Source: Cladocopium goreaui
Lineage: Eukaryota; Sar; Dinophyceae; Suessiales; Symbiodiniaceae
Assembly: GCA_947184155.2 (NCBI GenBank)
Contig: CAMXCT020001446.1
Span: 282,001-346,000 of the forward strand
Direction: 5' to 3'
DNA length: 64,000 bases
The position numbers and the translations under genes are program-made. The notes under the pieces are model-generated. The model was not told where the DNA came from, did not search any database, and was given only the letters and a program-made list of their open reading frames with translations. Shown here piece after piece: positions 45,280 to 55,494 of this stretch (its first letter is position 1; every line of letters starts with the position of its first letter).

Positions 45280-47121
45280 TCATTGTGGTGAAGCTGCTTT
45301 GCTCACAAAGCTCATGCTGCTTTCAAACACTGCTTCAACTTCCTCTTTAGGAACTTCAGCACTCTGTTTTAGCAAGGGGTGTTTCAACTGTCGCGAAGGA
45401 AAGTCTGCAAGATTCGATGGTGAAGGGATCCTTCCAAACCAAGGCAAAACATGGTGTTCATCCAAGGTGGTTGCTGCAAGTGCACAAATAGCGGTGATGG
45501 CACGGGACACAGAGTACCCTTTGATCAAAGAGAACTTCGAACCCTCATTGTCAATATAAACCATAAGCTGCGTGGAGTCCAGGTGATCGGCCCACAATAG
45601 CAAAGACATAGCCACGGCCAAAGTCTCAAGCTCACCTATCACAGTTTCTTTTCCTCCATCCAGAGTGCTTAACTTCTCTTTCGCCACTTTCAGGCCAAAC
45701 CAAGCAAGCACCTGGCCCTGGCCAGAAACAAGAACTGCTCCCAGACCAGCACCATCATTAGGGTCAAAACTCGCGTCCGTAAGCAGGAAAAGGGTGTCCA
45801 ACATCCTGCATGAGAGGAGGCGTGGCTTGCCCCTCAAGACCCTTTCCTTGAGCAACTTCAGGGCTTCCTTCAAAGAGTTGGACAAACATTCTTGAAAGGG
45901 GGAAGCGTAAGCATGGCGTGTAATTTCTTGCAATGCCACTTTGCCCAGTCGGCCAAATATGAACGCGTCACAGAATGCCAGCCTCCCTCTAAGGACCAAC
46001 GCATCTCGCTTCTTAAGGTCACCTCTTGTCAAAATTTCATCCAGTAAGGTTATCGTCTCCTTGACACGCTTCTCGGTATTACAAACTCTAAGCAACCCAT
46101 CTTTGCAACTGCTGAGGTCAAATTGTACCCCCAACGCACAAACCAACAAAGAGAAGTCATCACTCTTAGGACCCTCCTTATCAAAGCCCCAACCAAGCAC
46201 ATCCAGCATCAGGCAAAGAGCAGCTTGCGAATTGCCAGCCAACGTAGGGGGAGAGAAAGACACAAAATCATCAAAGTAGCAAGATAATGGGAGCTTCAAG
46301 CACTTAGCCGCTGTCCATTGTAAAAATCTTGCGCGTCTGATGAATGCATTCACTACAGTCCGAGAGCCAAATGGAAGTGCAACCTGCTGGAACAAATCAG
46401 CAGATTTGGAGGTTGGATTGTAAACTGACAAAAAAGCATGTCTTCTTGAATCATCCGCTATGGCAAGTTGCCTGTATGCCGATGCTAAGTCCAAGGAGCG
46501 GCCCAGCAGTTCTGTAGATCTCCCCTGATCCGCCAAGCACCTCATCAGGTAAGTTGCAAATGCGCAAATAACATCTGGCCCATCAACGGTAGCTTGCTCA
46601 TAGCATGTCACCGTAGCATTTATCTGACTCTGAGATAAATCATCAATAGGCCTTACTTTACCCGACTGTTCGAGGGGAAAACGGCGCGACACGGTATCGC
46701 CATCTCCCAAGTCAGACCAAGGCAATGGTCCCAGCATCCAGCCCTTTCCAACTTCAGAAACTGTCTTTTCCCAGAGCTTGTTGTCCAGCTCGTCATCACC
46801 ACTGCTCCTAGTCATATAACGCAAGGCCAGGTTTGCCCTTTGCGAGTTAGCACAAAGGTCCTGCTCTGTCATGGCTGCAGGCAACAGCTTTCTCGGCAAC
46901 ACGTTTGACTTGGGCACCTCGCCAATAAGGGAAAAACCAAGCACCATGTCATCCGCAAGGGTCTTGTCCTCGTACCCTTCAACCTCAATGATATGTTTCA
47001 TGAGGAGAAGGCGCTTGGAAACCAATATCCTCTTGCGCTCTTCAGGCATGGCATCCTTCAGATTGGTTTCTGCTTCTTGTAGACTTCTAGCCAGCCTGAT
47101 CCATTCACCAGTTTGCAACAC
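45280..47121 (-). CDS. DIRS-2 reverse transcriptase and RNase H
   Basis: 613 residues, in the -1 frame relative to the methyltransferase frame upstream, overlapping it by 64 nt. RT motifs: VRPIDDLSQSQINATV (~165-180), SLDLASAYRQLAIAD (~208, motif A), VALPFGSRTVV (motif B) and SCYFDDFVSFSP (~282, motif C). RNase H: LLTDASFDPNDGAG (~447), IGELETLAVAM and VYIDNEGSK, ending WFGRIPSPSNLADFPSRQL. All key acids are present. In DIRS-1 the same domains are fused in one frame with the methyltransferase, so a -1 frameshift is needed here; no canonical slippery heptamer was seen in the overlap. Confidence 0.8.
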   Translation of the reverse strand: MLQTGEWIRLARSLQEAETNLKDAMPEERKRILVSKRLLLMKHIIEVEGYEDKTLADDMVLGFSLIGEVPKSNVLPRKLLPAAMTEQDLCANSQRANLALRYMTRSSGDDELDNKLWEKTVSEVGKGWMLGPLPWSDLGDGDTVSRRFPLEQSGKVRPIDDLSQSQINATVTCYEQATVDGPDVICAFATYLMRCLADQGRSTELLGRSLDLASAYRQLAIADDSRRHAFLSVYNPTSKSADLFQQVALPFGSRTVVNAFIRRARFLQWTAAKCLKLPLSCYFDDFVSFSPPTLAGNSQAALCLMLDVLGWGFDKEGPKSDDFSLLVCALGVQFDLSSCKDGLLRVCNTEKRVKETITLLDEILTRGDLKKRDALVLRGRLAFCDAFIFGRLGKVALQEITRHAYASPFQECLSNSLKEALKLLKERVLRGKPRLLSCRMLDTLFLLTDASFDPNDGAGLGAVLVSGQGQVLAWFGLKVAKEKLSTLDGGKETVIGELETLAVAMSLLLWADHLDSTQLMVYIDNEGSKFSLIKGYSVSRAITAICALAATTLDEHHVLPWFGRIPSPSNLADFPSRQLKHPLLKQSAEVPKEEVEAVFESSMSFVSKAASPQ

Positions 47122-48563
47122 CTATTGTTCACAACGTCCGCATGAGTCATAGTTGCAACATCTGCACAAGCCGCCCCCACCTCTGGTGGGAGACCCGAGA
47201 AGTTTGAAAAAGGGTGACCCACAAGCACTGCCTGACGTAAAAACTCCTCTGGCGTCCACCTCACTCCAAAAACCCAATCAGCACATTCGGCTTCACTATA
47301 TGATTCTTCCAAGACAAAACGCTCTCCATCACAAACCTGGGGCTCTTTATGACATTGCAGCTGAAAAGACTGTTCCACCAATCCTCCTCCAGGAGTCGGC
47401 GCATCAGCCAGAACTTTTAGAGAGGGTGTGCGTTCCACCGAAAACTTGAAAAGACGGCCCTCACCCCCTTTCTTGGTTGTCTTTCGCAAGAGCTTGCTGG
47501 CACAAGGAATAAAAATATTCTGCTCGCCGCATTTCAGATAAACACAGGTTGCAAGCGTCGAATTGACACACTGAAAAGCGATCCTATCAGGCACATTGGA
47601 CAAAACAATCACATGGGAATATTCTGGAACCATGTGCATGCTCATTGACTTGGTGGGCTGCTTGGCTGCCGCAATGGCCTGGAAATGAGAAAGCTTCAGT
47701 TTTTTGGAATATTGCACAACGTTTGGAAGCTTGTATTCATTTGCAATTGCTTCCAACACCGTAGTCGCCAACGCTTTTGCCAGCATTGGTGTGTACTCGG
47801 CTTCCAGGGCGGTGTCAAACACTCCATCTGTCATTGACCATGGGGCATGCTCGTGCCTGCCGTCGCACAAGACATTCAGTGACATGATGGCCCCATTGTT
47901 GGATGCCAAACAAGTGCGTTTCAAGCGTTGCCCACCAAACATGCAGTTGTGCAGCTCACAGTAAAAAGGGCTGGTAGCAGCCTCAACATCCCGCCAGTAT
48001 GAAGTTTCCCACATAAGACTTGTAAAAGGATTCTCAACTGTCCATGTGACTCCAGCCTTGTCCAACAAAAGTATCAGTTTCCTCATAAAATTATAAAGCT
48101 TGTTGGCCGCCCGCAGTTTTATAAGGTGAAGCCCCTTGACTCCAGGGATACCGTCAGGGTATCTGGAGTTCCTTAGTGGTGGCGGGCCATGTATTTTCCG
48201 GCTCAGCCTTCTGAACCTCGCTCTGGATGCCGTTCCGCATGGAATTCCAAAGTGCACCCAAAGGCATCGCCCTGAAAGAAGCCATTGTTCCACCAAAGTT
48301 TGATGGTCCTCCCGAATCAAATCCAAACAGACAATCTTCACTCGTTGTTTATTCACTTTGTGATCCACCCCAAAACTATCTGGAAAGTAATGCTTCATGG
48401 CGTAGGTCAGGTTACCTGTCCCACAAAAAAGCTCCACGCAGAAAAAACCATTTGCCCCAAATTGCGGTCTCACAGAATCATCTTTGTTGATTTGTTCACT
48501 CTCCACAGCTTGGAACTTGCGTTTCAATCCACGTGATGAAACTCCAGCTTTTGCCTGCTCGGG
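47058..48563 (-). CDS. DIRS-2 C5-methyltransferase-like domain
   Basis: Open directly after the gag UGA (48564-48566) and in the same frame, so it is probably made as a Gag readthrough product; the first codon of the Met-less frame is CCC. Counting from TTG 48527: FFCVELFCGTGNLTYAM (28-44, SAM-binding motif), HFGIPCGTASRAR (92-104, with a Pro-Cys dipeptide) and TWTVENPFTSLMWE (161-174, ENP motif). The order G-x-G, PC, EN is that of C5 cytosine methyltransferases, whereas DIRS elements elsewhere carry an adenine-type (DAM) domain. Residues 90-125 closely match DIRS-1 (CGTASRAR and GPPPLR). The C-terminal third has no recognised domain. Confidence 0.7.
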   Translation of the reverse strand, partial: PEQAKAGVSSRGLKRKFQAVESEQINKDDSVRPQFGANGFFCVELFCGTGNLTYAMKHYFPDSFGVDHKVNKQRVKIVCLDLIREDHQTLVEQWLLSGRCLWVHFGIPCGTASRARFRRLSRKIHGPPPLRNSRYPDGIPGVKGLHLIKLRAANKLYNFMRKLILLLDKAGVTWTVENPFTSLMWETSYWRDVEAATSPFYCELHNCMFGGQRLKRTCLASNNGAIMSLNVLCDGRHEHAPWSMTDGVFDTALEAEYTPMLAKALATTVLEAIANEYKLPNVVQYSKKLKLSHFQAIAAAKQPTKSMSMHMVPEYSHVIVLSNVPDRIAFQCVNSTLATCVYLKCGEQNIFIPCASKLLRKTTKKGGEGRLFKFSVERTPSLKVLADAPTPGGGLVEQSFQLQCHKEPQVCDGERFVLEESYSEAECADWVFGVRWTPEEFLRQAVLVGHPFSNFSGLPPEVGAACADVATMTHADVVNNRCCKLVNGSGWLEVYKKQKPI

Positions 48564-48566
48564 TCA
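48564..48566 (-). promoter_or_regulatory. Candidate UGA readthrough site between gag and pol (DIRS-2)
   Basis: The sense strand reads CAC CAG TGA CCC GAG CAG, with the same frame open on both sides. This matches the position and frame relation of the DIRS-1 stop, though the 3' context is CCC and not CUA. Confidence 0.5.
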
Positions 48567-49778
48567 CTGGTGTTCAGTTTGGGGATGATCTTTGTAGCAT
48601 CCCGGCACCGCGCAAACATGCTGTCTCGGGCACTTGGACCCCTGCTTGCAAGTCCCCAGATTGTAACCAAAGCAAATAGGGTCACCCTGTGGCGTGCGTG
48701 AGTGCATGCCCTTCAACGCTTGCGGAACTGGATCCCTCTTCTTGCCCTTGCTGTTGCCTTTGGAAGCTCCCTTCGGCACCTTTTTGGGTGGCTGGGTACC
48801 TTTGTTGCCCGGGGTCTCTGGCCTTTTCTTGTCCTTGTCAGCTTTATCGCTGGAACTGCCACCATGACTGACGGGGACCGGGAGCATGAAGTATGTGACC
48901 GTCATGTCTGACTCCAATCTTTCGATGTATGGATCCAATGGCTTTCCCGCTGTAACTGGTCCCTTCAAGGAGCCTGTAAACAGCTCGCTCATCCTGATGA
49001 AGGCTTGTCTATCCGCTCTCAAAAGTTGAGCCTGCGAAATCTTCTGGAATCCTGGAGCTGGTGACTGGGAGTACAAAGCAAATAGGCGATCCACCCACTT
49101 CCTCATGACCTCGTAGGTGGCAATTCCTGTGAGGTCCATGGCAAGCGTCCGACGTTGAAGAGCTTGGTATAGAACCAAATCCGATGTGATGTGGATCTCT
49201 GCACTGCTTTGCTGCTCCTTAACTACAAGGGATGTCTTGCTTGCATCCAACTGTATCTCTTTCTCTGGTTTGCTTCCCATCAACTCCTGCTGCCTTGATA
49301 GGCATTTAGTTGGTCCTATGTAGGCAATCTCGTTCTTTTCGACCATACTTGCACACAAATCGTACAAGGCATGGGCTGGCTCAAGCGGCCCAGTAATATC
49401 CAAACCTCTAAACTGCTGTCGTTGAAGCTCCAAGCGTGCCTCTCTTTCGGGGGCTGACAACTTCTTAGGTGCCGCATCATCTCCCCTAGCCGTGGCCTTG
49501 AAGGTATGCATCATCAGTGTTTGGCTCTCAAAGAGCAAGCGTTTGAATGCGGCCATGTCTGCTATTGACGGCGCCACTCCCACTCGCATTGTTCCCAGAA
49601 AGGTGTTGATCTGATCGTCGGATGCAACCGTTCCAGGGCTGGTAACTGCAAAACTCAACTTTGCAAAAGTGGCCAATGCATTGGCCTTCAACGCATCAAC
49701 CCAGGGTTTTCCCAGCCCTGCTTCCTCTGCCTGTTCGGCAAAGGTTGCCTCTGAGTCCAGAAACGATGATGCTGCCAT
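48564..49778 (-). CDS. DIRS-2 Gag with CCCH-type zinc-binding tail
   Basis: 404 residues from ATG 49778 (MAASSFLDSEATF), uninterrupted. Residues 1-290 are helical and align with both Gag pieces of DIRS-1 (FAVTSPGTVASDDQI, IAYIGPTKCLSRQQE, EVMRKWVDRLFAL, LLRADRQAFIRMSELFTGS). A Ser/Lys/Pro-rich linker leads to the C-terminal Cys/His cluster CFGYNLGTCKQGSKCPRQH and CAVPGCYKDHPQTEH, two possible zinc-binding units. Expected role: coating the RNA. The stop is a single UGA followed by an open pol frame. Confidence 0.75.
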   Translation of the reverse strand: MAASSFLDSEATFAEQAEEAGLGKPWVDALKANALATFAKLSFAVTSPGTVASDDQINTFLGTMRVGVAPSIADMAAFKRLLFESQTLMMHTFKATARGDDAAPKKLSAPEREARLELQRQQFRGLDITGPLEPAHALYDLCASMVEKNEIAYIGPTKCLSRQQELMGSKPEKEIQLDASKTSLVVKEQQSSAEIHITSDLVLYQALQRRTLAMDLTGIATYEVMRKWVDRLFALYSQSPAPGFQKISQAQLLRADRQAFIRMSELFTGSLKGPVTAGKPLDPYIERLESDMTVTYFMLPVPVSHGGSSSDKADKDKKRPETPGNKGTQPPKKVPKGASKGNSKGKKRDPVPQALKGMHSRTPQGDPICFGYNLGTCKQGSKCPRQHVCAVPGCYKDHPQTEHQ

Positions 49779-50319
49779 GATGGACGCTATGAGAGGACTG
49801 CCGCCCTAAAGCTTCAAGAAACTCTATTATTAAAAACCCTTTATGAGACAGCCTTTATGAATTTCCTGTCAAGGGCAACCACTCCAGTTAAAGTTGCAGG
49901 ACAAGAAACAATTCTTAGGTATGCGTTTCCAATCTTTCCTAGTCAAGTAGAGTGCAAATTGAGGAAATGCCATGCTCCTAGATCGTCTGATCCCAGCAAC
50001 ACGGCTCAAACACCGTTTTGTTCCTTTGAACCGCAAGTCATAATCCTGAGCATTCTCAAAGGATCAGCTTGTACCAATGAGATGCTGCTTTCAACATCAT
50101 GCGTTTCAATACCCTTTGGTAATTAAGCTCCATCAAATCGCTCTCGAAATGATACTGACTGATGCTGCTGAAACAATTGCAACCTCACATGTCCTATGAC
50201 AAGGCGTTGCAAACAACAACATGCTCACATGTGTGCCCCCCCACAGTGATCTGTTTCTGAAACATTCCATCATCGCTGAGTCTACTGATCCGAGTTGTCG
50301 GCATCATCAGCGCAAAAAG
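49779..50319 (-). other. DIRS-2 spacer between recombinase and gag
   Basis: About 540 bp without a credible ORF. In sense, an AG-ending GGCGGCAG lies 20 bases before the gag ATG. Confidence 0.4.
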
Positions 50320-52545
50320 TCACTGTCGCTTTAAGCGTTTTGACTTCTCCTGGTCTAGCGCTTTCACTAGACCAGACACATCTGAGATCACCTCTCCTTT
50401 GAAACAACGGCTGCACCTAGCATTCAGCGTCGAGCAACCATTCTGCATAAGCTCAAAATGAGCATCATTTACCAACCGTCCACACAAAGTCTGGCGTTGA
50501 AAAGACGAGCATTTGTGAACCACGTGGCTTCTGATGTTTCTCCAGACCGGTCCTTCTATGTGCATGCCCGCTCCAGATTCATCTGGCCCCGAGGAACTAT
50601 CATAAGAGCTTGAATCGGTAGACGGAATCTCACTGGAAGCCTCATCATCCACTACGTCCTCATTCTTTGAAGATGGTGGGGCACCCAGCGGTGATGTTGG
50701 CTCATATTCCTCGTCGCCTGGTACCGCAACTCCGGCTGACCTGGAGTCCAAAAATTTCTGTGGCAAGTGCCCCCCAGCTTCCTTCTCCGCAGCTGACAAT
50801 CTCAAGAGATCCACCATGCGCGACGTACGTGATTCATCTGGCCTGAAATGATCCAGCCTTATATTGGCCAGCATGCTACAAAAAAGTTGCAACGGCCTGG
50901 TCAACAAATCCCTTGAATACACAGTCATTGCCTTCGCTCCTTGAAGTTCGTGATGTCCCAGAAGAGTCCTTGAGGGCTCGTCGAGTCCATATGCTGCACA
51001 CCAGGACAGTGTTGTGTGTTTCAAGGAGTGCGAGGTGACTGCATTCTCCTTGTTGGTTTTCAAAATCTTGTTCAAGAAAATGCCAACCTCCTCAGTAGTG
51101 CAAGACCTTTTGCACAGCACACCACCATGCGAGGCCGCACGGCAAAGCGCTCCAAAAGGTTCCTTTTCAAAGCTCACACCCAGGCTTTCACATGCCTGTA
51201 CCCAATGCTTTGTCCAGTCCACGGTGGTGACACCCAAAACCGGTGCAACCAACGGCATGTACAACTGTTTCTTCGCCAGTGACGTAGCCGTTTTGTGATA
51301 CTTTGTACGGGCTTCCACAAACCCGTAAAGTCCTCCCTCATATTCTGTTCGTTCAATCCAGATTTGATGAATGTGTTTCAAGTCCGACCATCTTGATCTG
51401 GACAGAATTGCAAAGATTATTGCCCCCAACATGTATGCGTCAATAGGATCCAGAGGCTCCTGCATTGTTCTCTCCAGCAATGCCAGTTCTGAAACCTTTA
51501 AGGGCCTTGCCGGCGTGTAGGTCTCCTTCTCTGCCATCAAACGCTGGGCCCTACCGCGCAGCTGAGGATCACTCATCAATTGGTCTGGAATGGGGATGTC
51601 AAGAACGAACCTTGCAAATCTAAATGCCTCCAACAATGTCAAACCTCTTGATGCCGATGGTCTTGACCGCCCATCCATTCTCAAATACTGAAGGCAATGA
51701 TTGCGATTCCATGGGTCCCAATCCAAAAATTGCAATTGCAACCATGAAAAATACTGTAGCAGAGTTTGAGCACGTTTTATTGCCGTTCTAGGTGACTTGA
51801 TTCCAAGTGAATCTCTCAGCACCACACTGATGGTTCCAGGGTCAGTTGTTACCTGTTCCTGCAAAAGCGCCTTGCCAAGCTGTCCAGGGTAATCCAAGAT
51901 TTCAAAGACCTGCTGCCATTTATACAAAGCTTGATTCCAAAGTTTGTCATTCTCTTCCATTGCATCTCGATCTGGAAGAACCTTGACCGCAAAAGAATAA
52001 AATGGTAGCTTCAAGTCATGACTAATTGAGCTCTCTGCCACGGTCTTCTCTGTGGCCCGCTCCACCTCATCTGATGCAGCCGCAGCAGATGAACGATGAA
52101 CCAAATATTCACCTGGAACAGGCGGCAACACATTAGGAAAAACATCACTGTCATCGTCCGAGAAAATTGTTTTCCAAACTCCCTGCTCCCACGGCAGCTT
52201 CAACTCTGAATCTCCTACAGCATTCAAACGTGCTTCGAACAGAGCCCTATTGAAATCCGACTTAGACATGGGCGTATCCTCACGTTGATGTTGGACACCT
52301 GCAGGAACCTGTGTAGACTCCTCCATGTGTCCATGCGCGTCAAGACCTAACTGTCCTGCATCTGAACCATATCCAAAAAGGTCACCAGTGTGTGTTTCAG
52401 GTTGAGATGGATGCAATGCAGAAGGTGATGCAATACGTTCATCCATGTTCTGTGCCTCCGCTTCAACAGCCTCTGAAGATAAGGCTCCAACGATTCCCAT
52501 AAAACTGCCGTCTGCCCCATCAAACCCTAAGTTGTCTGAACTCAT
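50320..52545 (-). CDS. DIRS-2 tyrosine recombinase
   Basis: 741 residues from ATG 52545 (MSSDNLGFDGADGSFMG), six bases after TTCTTTTGGCAG. A longer frame from 52698 adds 51 hydrophobic residues (SYFFAITDLNCFALFAIAFA) that I read as a translated pyrimidine tract. The N-terminal ~200 residues are acidic and low complexity. Helical core-binding-like region: LQYFSWLQLQFLDWDPW. Catalytic residues: Arg in ILSRSRWSDLKHI (~380), His in VTSHSLKHTTLSW (~506), His in LLGHHELQG (~530), Tyr in TVYSRDLLTRPLQ (~540). The tail ends in a Cys/His-containing segment, CGRLVNDAHFELMQNGCS. Confidence 0.85.
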   Translation of the reverse strand: MSSDNLGFDGADGSFMGIVGALSSEAVEAEAQNMDERIASPSALHPSQPETHTGDLFGYGSDAGQLGLDAHGHMEESTQVPAGVQHQREDTPMSKSDFNRALFEARLNAVGDSELKLPWEQGVWKTIFSDDDSDVFPNVLPPVPGEYLVHRSSAAAASDEVERATEKTVAESSISHDLKLPFYSFAVKVLPDRDAMEENDKLWNQALYKWQQVFEILDYPGQLGKALLQEQVTTDPGTISVVLRDSLGIKSPRTAIKRAQTLLQYFSWLQLQFLDWDPWNRNHCLQYLRMDGRSRPSASRGLTLLEAFRFARFVLDIPIPDQLMSDPQLRGRAQRLMAEKETYTPARPLKVSELALLERTMQEPLDPIDAYMLGAIIFAILSRSRWSDLKHIHQIWIERTEYEGGLYGFVEARTKYHKTATSLAKKQLYMPLVAPVLGVTTVDWTKHWVQACESLGVSFEKEPFGALCRAASHGGVLCKRSCTTEEVGIFLNKILKTNKENAVTSHSLKHTTLSWCAAYGLDEPSRTLLGHHELQGAKAMTVYSRDLLTRPLQLFCSMLANIRLDHFRPDESRTSRMVDLLRLSAAEKEAGGHLPQKFLDSRSAGVAVPGDEEYEPTSPLGAPPSSKNEDVVDDEASSEIPSTDSSSYDSSSGPDESGAGMHIEGPVWRNIRSHVVHKCSSFQRQTLCGRLVNDAHFELMQNGCSTLNARCSRCFKGEVISDVSGLVKALDQEKSKRLKRQ

Positions 52546-52718
52546 ACCGCCCTGCCAAAAGAATATCCTCGCTATTCCAGCAAATGCAATGGCAAACAGT
52601 GCAAAGCAGTTGAGATCGGTAATGGCAAAGAAATACGACAGTATCAAACTGAATTTCACTATGATGTCGTACCTGTCGGGGTCCCAGGCAAGAGGCACCG
52701 ATCACACACCCATGGCTC

Positions 52719-53149
52719 CACAAAAGAAGAAAAACCACAAGAAAGTGGAAACCCTCCCTCCCTCCCTTTGGAGGCATTACTTGAAATTCAATGGCCACCG
52801 TTGGCATAGAATTCATAAACACTTTAAACTTCATTCATGCTTTCATCTGTGTACTGTTGAAATGCTAACGCAAGGTTTTGTGGTTAACTCTGTTTAACAA
52901 AAAACAGTTTGAGGTTTGCACAGATTTAAAAACTGAAAAGAACTGCTCACAGATCTTTCTTCTAAACATTCCACTGGGGAATAAGAAAGTGCAAAACACT
53001 CAGACATAAAAGCCACAAACCCTTATGCAGATCGCAGAACGCGGAGACGCTCGCAAGAGAAAAGAGAAGGCCGCGTCTAGAAGCTGCTTACAGCTTCTTT
53101 TTAGTGTAGAGGAAATAAAGTTCCATCAGCGCGCTGAGCTGCAACTTAT
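52719..53149 (-). repeat. DIRS-2 split repeat A1 (sense 5' end)
   Basis: Direct copy of A2. Its outer end CTTAT is the insertion boundary with repeat R. Confidence 0.9.
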
Positions 53150-54386
53150 GTCAAGTTATGTGACACAGCAGCTCTTGTTCATTAAATGAACTTCTGACAC
53201 CAGTCCTTCGAGCCGATGTCTCAACTGGTAAACTCGATTCCAGGTTTCCAGTTAACAAACCTCAAGTTCTTCAAATAAAGGTTTGTTGAAACTATTCCAG
53301 CTGCTACAAATCTACAAAACTCACTTTTCACTAGATGAGTTCAAAAACATCGAAACACTGCCAAAAGTTCTCAAATCAAACTGGTTCTCATCCAAACGTG
53401 AATAACCAGCCTATTAGTCAGCTTGCTGGCTAACTTCTCAAGAACAAAGTGATTCACACAAGGTATCTGTACAACCTTCTTCTGGATACAAAACATAGTC
53501 AGAACACAGCGTTCCTTCTTCAAATCAGCTTTCCACATAGAGATAGCATCTCACAGCTTCAAACTTCAATATAGAATAGAATGTTCTGTCCGACATTGTC
53601 AATGTAGGTCAGCCAAATACAGTTGTATCGCTAAAGTCTGTCGACCACCGTAATAGCTGATCCACAATGTAGACCAAAGTCGCTTAGGCCTTACAAAGTA
53701 GGCAAAGGTCGCATTGTCCTTAAGCAACGATCAAAGTTGTCGAAGAATGTTGAAGTTCTTCGAAGCAATAAAAGTCATAATCCAAGATCAAATGTCTGAT
53801 CTGTAGATCACGATGACGATAATGTAGGTATTGTCCTCACAATACCGAAACATCTCATCACAAAACTTTCAGACAAATAAGACGAATAAATATGGCCATT
53901 GTCCTCACAATGCCAATGCATCTCATAGTCTAAACTCAAAGTGTAGTAGCTTCTCCCCATCAGATACTTCCAGCCAGCTTAAACTCTTCTCCAAGAGTTT
54001 CAGCTGTATGTTCTCATCACTTGGAGAGAATAAGTTTCTCAGCATTGAAGACACAATAAACAATCTCAATGTCAAGCCAATGTAGGTATCTTTAGCTCAA
54101 GCAATAAGCTGTACCAGACTCAAGCCGAATCCAGAATAAGATGTAGAACTGACCAATACACCACATTCAGATCAACACTGATCAATGACATCTCAGGATG
54201 TCACAGAGTGATGAGTCCGAAGACTAATAGAATATTGTGACACAGATTGATCACAATGCACAAGTTTCTTCCGCAACAAGTAGAATGTTCTCTACCAATC
54301 TTCTGTGCATAAAACTATGCCACGGTGATGAGTGGCATGTCGCTTCACCCTTACACAAAGGGTGTTCCCATAGGGCGTCAAATTTC
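53150..54386 (+). repeat. Repeat R, copy 1, right part
   Basis: It resumes repeat R after DIRS-2 and matches 56229-57471 with scattered substitutions. Similarity to copy 3 continues beyond 54386 to about 54520 (TTCGACATGACATCTCATCCA, AGACAGACGAACCGTCTTCCA). Internally it holds two copies of TATTGTCCTCACAAT-like units. No coding potential seen. Confidence 0.85.
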
Positions 54387-54723
54387 CATACCCCCTTTCG
54401 ACATGACATCTCATCCAATCACATCACTACTATGTACGGACACGATCCAAAAAAAAAATCATGGTTCCAGATCACATTCATGATCAAAAGGTAGTCAAAG
54501 ACAGACGAACCGTCTTCCAATACGCGAGATCTGTGTTGAGCTTGTACTAAGGTTCTGAAGTGATCACTAGGTTGGTACATTGTTGATGTAAAGTCAAGGG
54601 CATCGAAGAATTTGAGTATTCTTGATTCAGGTGACGTGTTTTTGTTTCACTTTTGGGCATGTTGGCTGTTAGGTCATTTGATGAAAGTGACTTGTCAATT
54701 GATTGCCTGAAACGACATGTTTT

Positions 54724-54935
54724 TGTGAAATGCTTGAGAATATCTCGACAGGCTGAGGTTGGGAGTGAGTCCTGGAGACACAAGTGAGGTGTTTGGACAA
54801 AATGAGAACTCCGACAACTTGTCTGGAGATAAGCAAAGAGAAGTAGATAAATGATTTGAGTAACAGGCTGAGGTTGGGAGTAGGTCCTGGAGACACAAGC
54901 GAGGTGTTTGGACAATGAGGACTCCGACAACTTGC
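54724..54935. repeat. Tandem duplication of ~110 bp
   Basis: CAGGCTGAGGTTGGGAGT...TCCTGGAGACACAAG...CTCCGACAACTTG occurs at about 54749-54825 and again at 54861-54936. Confidence 0.8.
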
Positions 54936-55038
54936 CTGGCAGTGATTGAATGTGAATTTTATTTTGAGAAACCACTTGATCGGAATTTGGAACTGAAGTG
55001 TTTGAAATCAAGGAAGTGTCGCCATATCGGTGCTAAGA

Positions 55039-55332
55039 ATGGACAATCGCACCAACACCCGACCTTTGCACGAGGCAGTGCAAGACCAGCTCATTGGTTG
55101 GATTATCGGATTAGAGAGGGTGACGAGTGTCTTGCGGCTGGTACAGACTTTGCTCGTTCTCTTGGAATGGCTTTTGCCGTTACTGGAAGATGTTCGGATG
55201 AGTGCTAACCAACGAGACATCATAGCGATGTTAAAGGACCATCTCATGGATTTGGAGGCCGAATTGCAGAGACAGGCTTGTGAGATGCGTGAGCATATCT
55301 TAGGCAGGTACCACAGGGCACTGGATGGTTAA
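55039..55332 (+). CDS. Small hypothetical ORF, helical
   Basis: 97 residues from ATG 55039 (MDNRTNTRPLHEAVQDQL), a Leu-rich hydrophobic stretch (VLRLVQTLLVLLEWLLPLL) followed by a charged helix (LKDHLMDLEAELQRQ). No homologue recognised and no supporting context; it may be a remnant of a retroelement or chance. Confidence 0.25.
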   Translation: MDNRTNTRPLHEAVQDQLIGWIIGLERVTSVLRLVQTLLVLLEWLLPLLEDVRMSANQRDIIAMLKDHLMDLEAELQRQACEMREHILGRYHRALDG

Positions 55333-55494
55333 AATACCTTCGTACCCAATGTTGTATGAGATATGTAGTAAACATAGGCGATGGAGTTCCTGACAAGAGT
55401 GGTAAGCGTGAGTAAAATAAGTGTAAACGGCTGAGCTGCATGTGATGTTGTGTTGCGGTTGCGTTGCACGTAAGATTTGTTTTTTTGTGAAAAG

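Larger units (their letters stand above)
44167..53149 (-). mobile_element. DIRS-2: tyrosine-recombinase retrotransposon inside repeat R
   Basis: Same plan as DIRS-1: A1 (53149-52719), tyrosine recombinase, Gag, UGA, methyltransferase-like, RT-RNase H, B1 (45261-44999), A2 (45003-44573), a linker of about 137 bp, B2 (44435-44167). Insertion is base-exact: left flank TGTCTTAT, right flank CTTATGTCAAG, and the uninterrupted repeat copy at 56221-56235 reads TGTCTTATGTCAAG. CTTAT is also found at the A2/B1 junction, so it is the likely recombination core. No target-site duplication. A1 and A2 differ by very few bases, so the insertion is young. Confidence 0.9.

Noticed and set aside
47058..47121. 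Programmed -1 slippery heptamer
   Set aside because: No canonical X-XXY-YYZ sequence in the correct frame was found in the overlap.
52546..52698. N-terminal membrane segment on the DIRS-2 recombinase
   Set aside because: The hydrophobic stretch coincides with a pyrimidine tract followed by TTTTGGCAG just before a better ATG at 52545; the same pattern upstream of element ORFs 3, 5 and 8 points to non-coding splice-acceptor sequence.
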